From NCBI GenBank assembly GCA_030562195.1, contig JAUJPP010000005.1:682001-746000 (forward strand): DNA of 64,000 nucleotides, written 5' to 3'. Shown here in pieces: positions 1 through 13,300 of this stretch (positions within the stretch are counted from its first letter, which is position 1; each line of letters starts with the position of its first letter). The stretch comes from Nipponacmea schrenckii (taxonomy: Eukaryota > Mollusca > Gastropoda > Lottiidae). Under the pieces are notes generated by a model that worked only from the letters and a program-made list of their open reading frames with translations, did no database searches and was not told the origin of the DNA. The position numbers were made by a program, and so were the translations under genes.

Positions 1-886
1 AGATTTAATATATAATATCCCCGAGATTCAATATATAATATCTCTGAGATTCAATATATAATATCCCAGAGATTCAATATATTGTATCTCTGAGATTTAA
101 TATATAATATCCCCGAGATTTAATAAATAATATCCCTGAGATTCAATATATAATATCCCTGAGATAGAATATATAATATCCCCGAGATTTAATATATAAT
201 ATCTCTGAGATTCAATATATAATATCCCCGAGATTTAATATATAATATCCCCGAGATCTAATATATAATATCCCTGAGATTCACTATATAATATCTCTGA
301 GATTCAATATATAATATCTCTGAGATTTAATATATAATATTCCCGAGATTTAATATATAATATTCCCGAGATTTAAAATATAATATCCCTGAGATTCAAT
401 ATATAATATCTCTGAGATTTAATATATAATATCTCTGAGATTCAATATATAATATCTCTGAGATTTAATATATAATATCCCAGAGATTTAAAATATAACA
501 TCCCCGAGATTTAATATATAATATCCCTGAGATTCAATATATAATATCTCTGAGATTTAATATATAATATCCCCGAGATTCAATATATAATATCCCCGAG
601 ATTCAATATATAATATTCCCGAGATTCAATATATAATATCCCCGAGATTTAATATATTATATCCCCGAGATTAATATATAATATCCCTGAGATTTAATAT
701 ATAATATCCCCGAGATTTAATATATAATATCCCCGAGATTCAATATATAATATCCCCGAGATTAAATATATCATATCCCCGAGATTTAATATATAATATC
801 CCCGAGATTTAATATATAATATCCCCGAGATTTAATATATAATATCCCCGAGATTCAATATATAATATCCCTGAGATTTAATATAC
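1..886. repeat. 23-bp minisatellite
   Basis: About 38 head-to-tail copies of a 23-bp AT-rich unit built around GAGATTYAATATATAATATC, with C/T variation in a CCCCG/CTCTG segment. The array runs off the left edge of the window, so its full length is unknown. It lies downstream of the TM9SF1 stop codon. Confidence 0.95.
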
Positions 887-1965
887 CTCATTACTCTTCC
901 TGTTTGTTTGCATATCATTTATTTCCTTCCTGAGCTAAGGAACACCTCCTGAACATATCATTGACCATGGAACGCCTCACTTTTAGGACCAAGTAATTTA
1001 TTACTTTGTATTTTATTGGAAAGATGATTTTTCATCTCCGAAATGAAAGAAAAAACAACAACTATTTGTAATAAATATATTGATTTCACTATAGGTATGT
1101 AATATTTACATAAACAATCATACTGTTTGTGGTCGAACCAATTTATACTGTTTAAACCCTGTGAACTCATTCAGGTCAGTCTGTCTATTGGTAACGCAGT
1201 CCCAGGTGGTCTGTGCCGACATTGTGTCAACCTCAGGCAAGTGCATCATCATCTAAGACCATAGAAGGGTATACCTATAGTTTTATAGAGTTTTTTTGTG
1301 ACACTCTGGCTGTTTTCCTGTAAAACCCCCAAAACTGGTTAATTTGGGATGTCAACTAACACGGGTTGAAAAACCAAAAGAATTTACAATAAACAGGTTA
1401 CACAGTCTACCAAACACATCCCGTGATTAATATGATTGAATCAACATGAATTATTTACAATCTGTTAATGAGTAAAAGTTAGTAAAAATATACACCTGGA
1501 CTTGAAACTCGAATCTTGTCTCCAATTGCTATTGTTGATTTCAGAATGTTTTTCTTTTTTAGAAGAAGTAAAATTTTAAGAAGATGTGAAAATGTAACAT
1601 CTGCACTATGAATGATTGCAACGAATCCCTAATATAAAAAACAAACCCTAATATTGAGAACTATGATCCCTGTGGTATAAAATACGAACTAGCACCTGTA
1701 TTTAATGATAAATAACAAAAATAAAAACAAATTTCATAAAACCCTCAAAATCTGTAATACAGATACCTTTGTTTTCTATAACTAATGTCATATAGCTCAG
1801 TTTCTTTAATGATTGTAATTTAACCAATCAGGAAATGGCAACACTTCTGCAGTAGTAGATTAAATGCTATGTAGCATTACAGCCATAATAATCAAAAAAC
1901 ATACCAACACAAACAATATACGAAAAAAAAAAATATAAAATGCAACCATGATATTTGATCGGAAA
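887..1965. other. intergenic, no feature seen
   Basis: AT-rich unique-looking sequence between two minisatellites. Only short open frames occur and none resembles a known protein. No RNA gene or transposon terminus was recognised. Confidence 0.5.
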
Positions 1966-3543
1966 GTTATGTTTATGAGTAGGTTCTGTTTATCAGTGTG
2001 TTATGTTTATCAGTGTGTTATGTTTATCAGTGTGTTATGTTTATCAGTGTGTAATGTTTATCAGTAGGTTCTGTTTATCAGTGTGTTATGTTTATCAGTG
2101 TGTTATGTTTATCAGTGTGTAATGTTTATCAGTGTGTTATGTTTATCAGTGTGTTATGTTTATCAGTGTGTTATGTTTATCAGTGTGTTATGTTTATCAG
2201 TGTGTAATGTTTATAAGTAGGTTCTGTTTATCAGTGTGTAATGTTTATCAGTGTGTAATGTTTATCAGTGTGTTATGTTTATCATTAGGTTCTGTTTATC
2301 AGTGTGTTATGTTTATCAGTGTGTTATGTTTATCAGTGTGTTATGTTTATCAGTGTGTAATGTTTATCAGTAGGTTCTGTTTATCAGTGTGTAATGTTTA
2401 TCAGTGTGTAATGTTTATCAGTAGGTTCTGTTTATTAGTGTGTAATGTTTATCAGTGTGTAATGTTTATCAGTGTGTTATGTTTATCAGTGTGTAATGTT
2501 TATCAGTAGTTTCTGTTTATCAGTGTGTAATGTTTATCAGTGTGTAGTTTATCAGTGTGTAGTTTATCAGTGTGTTATGTTTATCAGTGTGTAATGTTTA
2601 TCAGTGTTATTTTATCAGTGTGTAATGTTTATCAGTGTGTAATGTTTATCAGTGTGTAATGTTTATCAGTGTGTTATGTTTATCAGTATGTTATGTTAAT
2701 CAGTGTGTTATGTTTATCAGTGTGTAATGTTTATCAGTATGTTATATTTATCAGTGTGTAATGTTTATCAGTGTGTAATGTTTATCAGTGTGTAATGTTT
2801 ATCAGTAGGTTCTGTTTATCAGTGTGTTATGTTTATTAGTGTGTAATGTTTATCAGTGTGTTATGTTTATCAGTAGGTTCTGTTTATCTGTGTATAATGT
2901 TTATTAGTGTGTAATGTTTATCAGTGTGTAATGTTTATCAGTAGGTTCTGTTTATCAGTGTGTAATGTTTATCAGTGTGTAATGTTTATCAGTGTGTAAT
3001 GTTTATCATTGTGTAATGTTTATCAGTGTGTAATGTTTATCAGTGGGTTATGTTTATCGGTGTGTAGTGTTTATCAGTGTGTAATGTTTATCAGTATGTT
3101 AAGTTTATCGGTGTGTAATGTTTATCAGTGTGTAATGTTTATTAAGTGTGTAATGTTTATCAGTAGTTTCTCTTATCAGTGTGTAATGTTTATCAGTGTG
3201 TTATGTTTATTAGTGTGTAATGTTTATCAGTAGTTTCTGCTTATCAGTGTGTAATGTTTATCAGTGTGTTATGTTTATCAGTGTGTAATGTTTATCAGTA
3301 TGTTATGTTTATCAGTGTGTAATGTTTATCAGTGTGTAATGTTTATCAGTGTGTATTGTTTATCAGTAGGTCCTGTTTATCAGTGTGTAATCTTTATCAG
3401 TGTGTAATGTGTATCAGTGTGTACTGTTTATCAGTGTGTAATGTCTATCAGTATGTTCTGTTTATCTGTGTGTAATGTTTATCTGTGTGTAATGTCTATC
3501 AGTATGTAATGTCTATCAGTATGTTGTTTATCAGTATGTTATT
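1966..3543. repeat. 17-bp minisatellite
   Basis: About 90 copies of TGTGTTATGTTTATCAG, with common variants in which the first part reads TAGGTTCTG or TGTGTAATG. The period is not a multiple of three, so the Cys/Val/Tyr-rich open frames across it are by-products of the repeat and not genes. Confidence 0.95.
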
Positions 3544-4178
3544 AGTTAAAGGTATAACTAACAGAAATTTAAACTATACATGTCATGCCTTTGTTTTTTT
3601 CAAAAATCAATAAACTTAGAATATATGTTTGTGGTTAAAATGTGCTATGTCAACCTTTATTTAAAAAAAAACAAAGTTTCAAATGAAGTCAGTTCAATTA
3701 TTACTATTCTATATAAAGAGCTCTAATGAAGTATTTTTGAGTCTAATTATTCAGAAATTATCTTCTTAAACTTGATTACTTTTGCAATTTAAATCCCCTT
3801 CAACACTTATATGAATAACAAGATTTCTATCAAGCTCTGCAAAGCTATTATAACAGTTTTGTCATTAAAGAGATTCAAAAAATCTTTTCTGACCTATTTG
3901 GTTTGGATTGGTTTTGCAATTTGTGACTTCAGTATTTGATCACAGGAACCACAGAAGTTACTGTGTCAATTAACCAATAGGAATGATGGAAGTATATACT
4001 AAAACTGTTTGAACCTAGATAGGTAAGAAAACGTCTTTTAAATCCCTTTAAATAATACAACCAATCAAAATACATCAACCTCTTAAATCGTCTTAAAGTT
4101 TCAACTTCAAAAATAGCCGATTTTAATCTTTAAGTCTAGTTTATAGTTACCTCTATCAATCTTCACCTCAACTCTACT
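3544..4178. other. 3' flank of TM9SF1
   Basis: Non-coding AT-rich sequence after the TM9SF1 stop codon (gene on the minus strand). On the minus strand there is an ATTAAA at 4127-4122 and an AATAAA at 3661-3656, either of which could be the poly(A) signal. Neither can be confirmed from sequence alone. Confidence 0.4.
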
Positions 4179-4380
4179 TTAGTCCATTTTTAAATTGACA
4201 TAAATATAACGAACAAATTTCAAGGATGAAAAATATGAGACTGTTCCTAACATCAAGAAAAACACATAACATGATAAGAAAGTATAGCCAAAGAATTCTA
4301 TGGTTTGCAGTGCCCCAGACATATTGGATCGTTTACAATAGTAGAATAAGGCGTAGATGAACACAAAGATACCAGTGGAC
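4179..4380 (-). CDS. TM9SF1: TM9SF1 exon 15 (stop codon)
   Basis: Residues 519-585, [30 protein letters not shown] and the end [11 protein letters not shown], stop at 4181-4179. Acceptor TTTTTCAG|GTCC. The terminal K-M-D fits the KxD retention motif of nonaspanins. Confidence 0.97.
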
Positions 4381-7300
4381 CTGAAAAATAGAACAATATT
4401 AATTCATTGTTTTATAATCAATACTGAAATATAATTAACAATATGACCAATAACAAACTAGCAGGGGATGTTTTCATCAAATATACCAATAACAAACTAG
4501 CAGGGGCTGTTTTCATCAAATATACCAATAACAAACTAGCAGGGGCTGTTTTCATCAAATATACCAATAACAAACTAGCAGGGGCTGTTTTCATCAAATA
4601 TACCAATAACAAACTAGCAGGGGCTGTTTTCATCAAATATACCAATAACAAACTAGCAGGGGCTGTTTTCATCAAATATACCAATAACAAACTAGCAGGG
4701 GCTGTTTTCATCAAATATACCAATAACAAACTAGCAGGGGATGTTTTCATCAAATATACCAATAACAAACTAGCAGGGGATGTTTTCATCAAATATACCA
4801 ATAACAAACTAGCAGGGGCTGTTTTCATCAAATATACCAATAACAAACTAGCAGGGGCTACCAATAACAAACTAGCAGGGGCTACCAATAACAAACTAGC
4901 AGGGGCTGTTTTCATCAAATATACCAATAACAAACTAGCAGGGGCTGTTTTCATCAAATATACCAATAACAAACTAGCAGGGGCTGTTTTCACCAAATAT
5001 ACCAATAACAAACTAGCAGGGGCTGTTTTCACCAAATATACCAATAACAAACTAGCAGGGGCTGTTTTCATCAAATATACCAATAACAAACTAGCAGGGG
5101 ATGTTTTCATCAAATATACCAATAACAAACTAGCAGGGGATGTTTTCATCAAATATACCAATAACAAACTAGCAGGGGCTGTTTTCATCAAATATACCAA
5201 TAACAAACTAGCAGGGGCTGTTTTCATCAAATATACCAATAACAAACTAGCAGGGGCTGTTTTCATCAAATATACCAATAACAAACCAGCAGGGGCTGTT
5301 TTCACCAAATATACCAATAACAAACTAGCAGGGGCTGTTTTCATCAAATATACCAATAACAAACTAGCAGGGGCTGTTTTCATCAAATATACCAATAAAA
5401 AACTAGCAGGGGAATTTTCATCAAATATACCAATAACAAACTAGCAGGGGATGTTTTCATCAAATATACCAATAACAAACTAGCAGGGGCTGTTTTCATC
5501 AAATATACCAATAACAAACTAGCAGGGGATGTTTTCATCAAATATACCAATAACAAACTAGCAGGGGCTGTTTTTATCAAATATACCAATAACAAACTAG
5601 CAGGGGATGTTTTCATCAAATATACCAATAACAAACTAGCAGGGGCTGTTTTCATCAAATATACCAATAACAAACTAGCAGGGGCTGTTTTCATCAAATA
5701 TACCAATAACAAACTAGCAGGGGATGTTTTCATCAAATATACCAATAACAAACTAGCAGGGGCTGTTTTCATCAAATATACCAATAACAAACTAGCAGGG
5801 GCTGTTTTCATCAAATATACCAATAACAAACTAGCAGGGGCTGTTTTCATCAAATATACCAATAACAAACTAGCAGGGGATGTTTTCATCAAATATACCA
5901 ATAACAAACTAGCAGGGGCTGTTTTTATCAAATATACCAATAACAAACTAGCAGGGGCTGTTTTCATCAAATATACCAATAACAAACTAGCAGGGGATGC
6001 TTTCATCAAATATACCAATAACAAACTAGCAGGGGATGTTTTCACCAAATATTTTCACTCTTTAATTTCAATGTTGCATAAAGTTTAGTACCTGTCCCAA
6101 GCTGAACCAAGGGTTAGGGTCAGGGTTAGGGTTAGGGTTAGGGCTGAACCAGTGATAAATCCATTAAGACACTACCAGACTTCTATATGACAGTTGGAGT
6201 CAAAGTAACATAAATAATTTATAATTAAAATTATTAATCTATGTAACATCAAGTATGTATTCTGTATTTTATTTCTATGATTCTGTATGATTATGTAGAA
6301 TCTACCAGACTTACCCAGCACTGAATATAGATCTCCACCACCATCGATAGTCTTCTGCAGACAGTTGAAAATACGTCAAAGCCACAGATATACAAGCTGT
6401 AACACTAAGTAATATACCATACACAATAAACAGAATGCCAAACAGTGTATACTGCTCTCTTCCCCACAATGTGGCAAATATATAATACAACTCCACTGAA
6501 ATAGCACTGAAATAACAATACTATAATACAACTCCACTGAAATAACAATAATATAATACAACTCCACTGAAATAACAATAATATAATACAACTCCACTGA
6601 AATAACAATAATATAATACAACTCTACTGAAATAACAATAATATAATACAACTCCACTGAAATAACAATAATATAATACAACTCCACTGAAATAATAATA
6701 ATATAATACAACTCTACTGAAATAACAATAATATAATACAACTCCACTGAAATAACAATAATATAATACAACTCCACTGAAATAACAATAATATAATACA
6801 ACTCCACTGAAATAACAATAATATAATACAACTCCACTGAAATAACAATAATATAATACAACTCCACTGAAATAACAATAATATAATACAACTCCACTGA
6901 AATAACAATACTATATATGAGGGAAATTAGCCTGCTCTTTATGATTTCCAACTGTCGAGGGATCTTTAACGTGCAGAGCTTGTAGCACACAGGGCCCTGG
7001 TTTATTGTCCCACCGAACGACTAGACGCTTTTCCATGTCAGTCCCTCCGACCTGCATCACTGACAAGGGGAAACGGGGCTGAAAAATCTGAAGGTTTATC
7101 TTGACCTTTGCCGGGATTGAACCCAGGAGCTTCAGGTTTATGGGCAAGCGTCTAACTCACTGAGCCACCATGGCTCCCTAACCAAGTTTAAGAAGTTTAA
7201 GTATTTATGTATTCTATATCAAATCTTACCTGAATGGAAGAAATCCACCCACTATACAATGAGCAAAGCCGGATCTATACCATGGTACACTGGGAATTTC

Positions 7301-10300
7301 ACGGTGAATATTTTTAGTTCGACAAGGAGCATCAAAACCAGACGCCCAATTTTTACCAAAAATTCCTCCAATCACTGTTAATGGGTATCCAACTATAAAA
7401 ATAAAGGTTAGCTTGCCAGGCAAGGTAATATACGCCCACTAGCAGCATAATCTATTCCAATGATTATACCATGTTTCATTAAAATACATTGAAAATTGTA
7501 GCTTCTATTGCATCAACAATAAAATTTCAAAGTGATTGTCATTAGTCAAGGGCAAGAACTCAAAAACCATTAATCAAAAAAAATCATCAAATTCAAACTT
7601 GACTACCGTCTTATCAATTCCAATGCTTACACCAAGTTTCATCAAAATCCTTTGAAAATTGTAGCTTCAAATTGCAACCAAAAAAGAATTTTTATGCAAT
7701 TTTACACAATCAAGGGCAATAACTGAAAACGGTTCATTGAAAAATTGTCTAATTCAAACTTGACTGGGGTCTTATCAATTCAAATACTAACACCAAGTTT
7801 CATCAAAATCCATTGACAATTGTAGCCTCTTTTGCACCCACAATAAAATTTTGACGCAATTTTTTAAATCAAGGGCAATAACTCAAATAAAGTTTATGTA
7901 AAATGGTCAAATTCAAACTTGACTGCCGTCTTATGACAATCATCATATCAAGTTTATCAAAATCCATTGAAAACTGTAGGTTTTATAACATCAATAATAA
8001 ATTTTTGACAAGATTGTCAGGGGCAATAACTCAAAAACTGGCGTCTAATTAATTCCAATGCTCACACCAGGTTTAATCAAAATCCATTGAAAATTGTAGC
8101 TTCTGTTTCACAACATATATATAGAGGCAAGGGCAGTAACTAAAAAACTGTTCATCAAAAAATCCTTAAAATCGCACTTATTAATTCCAATGCTCATACC
8201 AAGTTTTATCAAAATCCATATAAAATTGTAGCTTCAATAGTGTCTACAACAAATATTGACAGACCAACAAACTGACGGACAGGGGCAACGTGAATATACG
8301 TCCACATATTCATGTGGCTTCAGAAAATAAAACTTCTGTAAAACCAAACAGAAGTTTTATTTCCTAAAGCCCCATATCTTTAGCCTGTCACAGCATCATA
8401 GTTTTTTACAACCGAGATCACCATTTTCATTGAATAGTTTGGTTCAACTCTTATTTTTACTCAGAATTTTCACATTATAATGTGGGCGTATATAAAAATG
8501 AGTTTTGTCTAGGTGCCTGTGGGTAAGTCTGGTGTTGACTATACCAGGCACTGAGATAATAATATTATATCATGAGACAGTGTAGTGAGTTTAACAATGA
8601 ATAATAGGCATTGGTTTCTATAAGCATATTATTCTATCAAACAGAAACAATTCTTAAAAAAAACTCACCAAACACCCATAAAGCCATGAGTAAAACTACT
8701 GTTGTCCAGGGTAATGCTTGTGTTGTTCCATATCCCCATGCCACGGAATTAATCAGAGCCCAAACAAGAAAAAATGGCACTAAAAAGAATAGTTTGTATT
8801 TAAATCAACACTAAAAGTAGTCAAGTTGACGAAATACAGTACTGTGGTATATTCAGACACTAGGCTAAGTGATTACCTTCTAAATCTAATATCAATATAG
8901 AATAGACAACTTACAGGCAAAGAGTGAAGATGTTAAATTGATGTTCCAAACCCAATTACTGCCACCCATTTTTCTAAAATTATTGGCTGCTACGTACCCA
9001 CTTATACCTAAAAATATAGAAATATACAGAGATTATATTCTATATATTGATAAATCATACAGAGATTATATTCTATATATTGATAAATCATACAGAGATT
9101 ATATTCTATATATTGATAAATCATACTGAGATTATAATCTATATATTGATAAATCATACAGACATTATATTCTTTATATTGATAAATCATACAGAGATTA
9201 TATTCTACATATTGATAAATCATACTGAGATTATATTCTATATATTGATAAATCATACAGTGATTATATTCTATATATTGATAAATCATACAGTGAATAT
9301 ATTCTATATACTGATAAATCATACAGAGATTATATTCTTTATATTGATAAATCATACTGAGATTATATTCTATATATTGATAAATCATACAGAGATTATA
9401 TTCTATATATTGATAAATCATACAGAGATTATATTCTATATATTGATAAATCATACTGAGATTATAATCTATATATTGATAAATCATACAGAGATTATAT
9501 TCTATATACTGATAAATCATATAGAGATTATATTCTTTATATTGATAAATCATACAGAGATTATATTCTTTATATTGATAAATCATACAGAGATTATATT
9601 CTATATATTGATAAATCATACTGAGATTATATTCTATATATTGATAAATCATACAGAGATTATATTCTATATATTGATAAATCATACAGAGATTATATTC
9701 TATATATTGATAAATCATACAGAGATTATATTCTATATATTGATAAATCATACAGAGATTATATTCTAAATATTGATAAATCATACAGAGATTATATTCT
9801 ATATATTGATAAATCATACAGAGATTATATTCTATATATTGATAAATCATACTGAGATTATATTCTATATATTGATAAATCATACAGAGATTATATTCTA
9901 TATATTGATAAATCATACTGAGATTATAATCTATATATTGATAAATCATACAGAGATTATATTCAAAATATTGATAAATCATACAGAGATTATAATCTAT
10001 ATATTGATAAATCATACAGAGATTATATTCTATATATTAATAAATCATACAGAGATTATATTCTATATATTAATAAATCATACAGAGATTATATTCTATA
10101 TATTAATAAATCATACAGAGATTATATTCTATATATTGATAAATCATACTGAGATTATATTCTATATATTGATAAATCATACTGAGATTATAATCTATAT
10201 ATTGATAAATCATACTGAGATTATATTCTATATATTGATAAATCATACAGAGATTATATTCTATATATTGATAAATCATACAGAGATTATATTCTATATA

Positions 10301-13300
10301 TTGATAAATCATACAGAGATTATATTCAAAATATTGATAAATCATACAGAGATTATATTCTATATATTAATAAATCATACAGAGATTATATTCTATATAT
10401 TAATAAATCATACAGAGATTATATTCTATATATTAATAAATCATACAGAGATTATATTCTATATATTGATAAATCATACTGAGATTATATTCTATATATT
10501 GATAAATCATACTGAGATTATAATCTATATATTGATAAATCATACTGAGATTATAATCTATATATTGATAAATCATACTGAGATTATATTCTATATATTG
10601 ATAAATCATACTGAGATTATATTCTATATATTGATAAATCATACTGAGATTATATTCTATATATTGATAAATCATACTGAGATTATAATTAATCCAAGTC
10701 GTAAATAATTAATTTGTAGAGATATTTCTAGCCTTGCCTCAATATAAATACATGTAATAAGATGTATTTTATGTGGGACTGACTGTAATGACAAGAACTT
10801 ACATGAAGTGAAGGCATAAAGAACGATTCCAGCTGAATTGATGGAGCCATGGCGATGGACGTTAAACATTCCTAACATAGCCATAAGTAATATACCAGTA
10901 GCCAGAGCTAAAAACTGGCTGCCCACCCCTGAAATACAATATTTAACTTGAAATGAACTAACACATCCATTTGTCATAATCCTGTTAGCAATTCATTGTA
11001 AGATAGCTTGCCAGGCAAGGTAACATACGCCCACTGGCAGCATTAAATTTGAATAATAAATTGAGCAATACCGGCAACTCAAAAACATTCACTAAAAAAT
11101 TGAAGTCAAGGGCAAAAACTAAAAAAACATTCATTAAAAAAGTGTATTATCAAGTCTAATGCATACACCAAGTTTCATCAAAATCCTTTAAAAATTGAAG
11201 TTTCTTATTGCAACCATAAAAGAATTTTGACAAAAGGGTAATAACTCAAAACCGTTCATTGAAAAATTGTCAAATTCAAACCTTCTGAGGTCTAATCAAT
11301 TCCAATGCTAACACCAAGTTTCATCAAAATCCATTGGAAATAGTAGCCTCTATTGCACCCACAATAAAATTTTGAACGCGATTTTACTAAGTCAAGGGCA
11401 ATAACTCGCAAGCCGTGCATAGTAAAATCGTTACATTTGAACTTGACCGGCATCTTATCCATTCCAAAGCTTGCTAACACCCAAGTTTCATAAAAATCCA
11501 TTGAAAATTGTTGCTACGATTGCACTTGCAATTAATATTGACGCAATTTTACTAAGTCAAGGGCAATAACTCAAAAAGTATTCATTGAAAAATTGTCAAA
11601 TTCGAACTTGATTGCCATCTTATCAATTTCAATGCTCACCCAAAGTTTCATCCAAATCTATTGGAAATAGTACCCTCTATTGCAAACACAATAAAATTTT
11701 GATGTGATGTAACTAAGTCAAGGGCAATAACTCGAGAACCTTTCATCGAAAAATCGTCAAATTCAAACTTGACCGCCGTCTTATCAATTCTAATGCTCAA
11801 ACTAAGTTTGATTCAAATCCATTGAAAATTGTAGCTTCTATTGTGTCTACTACAAATATAGAGGCAGGGGCAATAACTTAAAAACCGTTCATCAAAAAAT
11901 CTTCAAAATCGAACTTGACCACCATCTTATCAATTCTTTCATTAAAATCCATATAAAATTGTAGCTTCAATAGTGTCTACAACATGACAACATGTGAGCG
12001 TATCAAAATAGAATACAGGTAGTGCCTTGGATCATCAACTTTAACAAATCAAAAAACTCGTTTTTTCAAATCAGATGAATACTTTGTTTATCATTACAGT
12101 TGTATCCAGGCATGCTACGTTATGGCGAACGGCTGAACGCGTTCGTCTGGCGGTCGCGCAATGTTGATTTAGGGAGACCGAATATCGGTTACCATAATCA
12201 TAGTTTCGTTCGCCAAAATGTTTTGGGATATTATCGGCACCACGATGTCTCTAAATAAGATTTAATTTACTTCAGTTTCGATGGCGTTACTCGCGGCCTT
12301 CGCCACTCAATATGAACCGCTATATAAACACACTCGGAGAAATAATTTGGCCATTTTATCATAAAATGTTCAATAATAAACGCACGAAAAACAATAACAT
12401 TGAGAGAAGAACCCGGGAATCCCCAAGTCACTGTTCAGTAAACTGCGATCCGATTGGTTGATATGGAGGACACCTCAACAATACATTAATATGAAGTCAT
12501 ATTCTGTAGGAATGTCGGTCATAGTGCTAAAAAGTTTTATTAGTATCGAAGTTCTAACCTTAAATCTAAATAAGTAACCTCAACGGAATTATATAAGCTA
12601 CAAATATAATCTGTGGGTTACAAATTGTAAAAGTTATAAACAGTTCAAAAACTGAAATGATGATATTTCTCTCGTCTCGAAGCGAAATTGACATCGAGGT
12701 CACGCCGGGCCGAGAAGTTACGAGTATTTACATCGATGACGTCTGCACGTTTACATGTTGCCGCCATTTGCCTATAATGGCGACACCGATAACTGATTGC
12801 TAGGGTGGACTTATCAGGTCTGCCTGACTCAAATCTGACACTTTAGGTCAATCCCTTACAGGTGTAGCCATGGTTTATCAATAAGGTTACCTTAAATTCA
12901 TTGAGCGAAACCTGGGGTTACCTAAAATATATCTAGCGTAACCTAAAAAGAGGTTACCATAGTTTATTAGCGAGACCTAAAATGGGTTACCATGGAAAAT
13001 CTTACCTAGCATACCTGGTATCAGAATAGAAATCTTACCTAATATGGCACAGAAGAGATTTTTTTGAGGAGGAAATCTAAAAACATCAGTGTGAATAATT
13101 TTCCAGCCATTATCATCTTGATCAAGGTCATCATTATCATCATCATCCAGATTATACCGAGCAAAATCACTTTTTAATACTCTGGTCTGCAATAAAACAG
13201 AATGGTGGGTGAAAAAATAAAACTCTGGTCTATGTGTGGGCATACAAAAACTATGCAATCATAAATGCAACTAAAACACCAAAATCTCATAAAATATAAA

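Noticed and set aside
1966..3543. CRISPR array
   Set aside because: Units are contiguous without unique spacers, and the sequence is eukaryotic. The same holds for all other arrays here.
4418..6048. Long repeat-protein frames on both strands (13-residue units)
   Set aside because: The period of 39 bp is divisible by three, so frames stay open without selection. The array is wholly inside TM9SF1 intron 14.
6376..6990. Tandem ISVELYYI protein repeat as an alternative TM9SF1 isoform
   Set aside because: Reading that frame into the real exon 14 sequence is out of frame with [14 protein letters not shown], and the frame reached from the copied acceptors ends at TAG, so no extended isoform results.
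9008..10708. 240-335 residue frames ([11 protein letters not shown] and [10 protein letters not shown] repeats)
   Set aside because: By-products of the 33-bp array in intron 10; both strands are open.
12115..12450. CpG-island promoter of a second host gene
   Set aside because: Slight CpG enrichment and a TATA-like box only; no coding exon could be found on either strand to support a gene.
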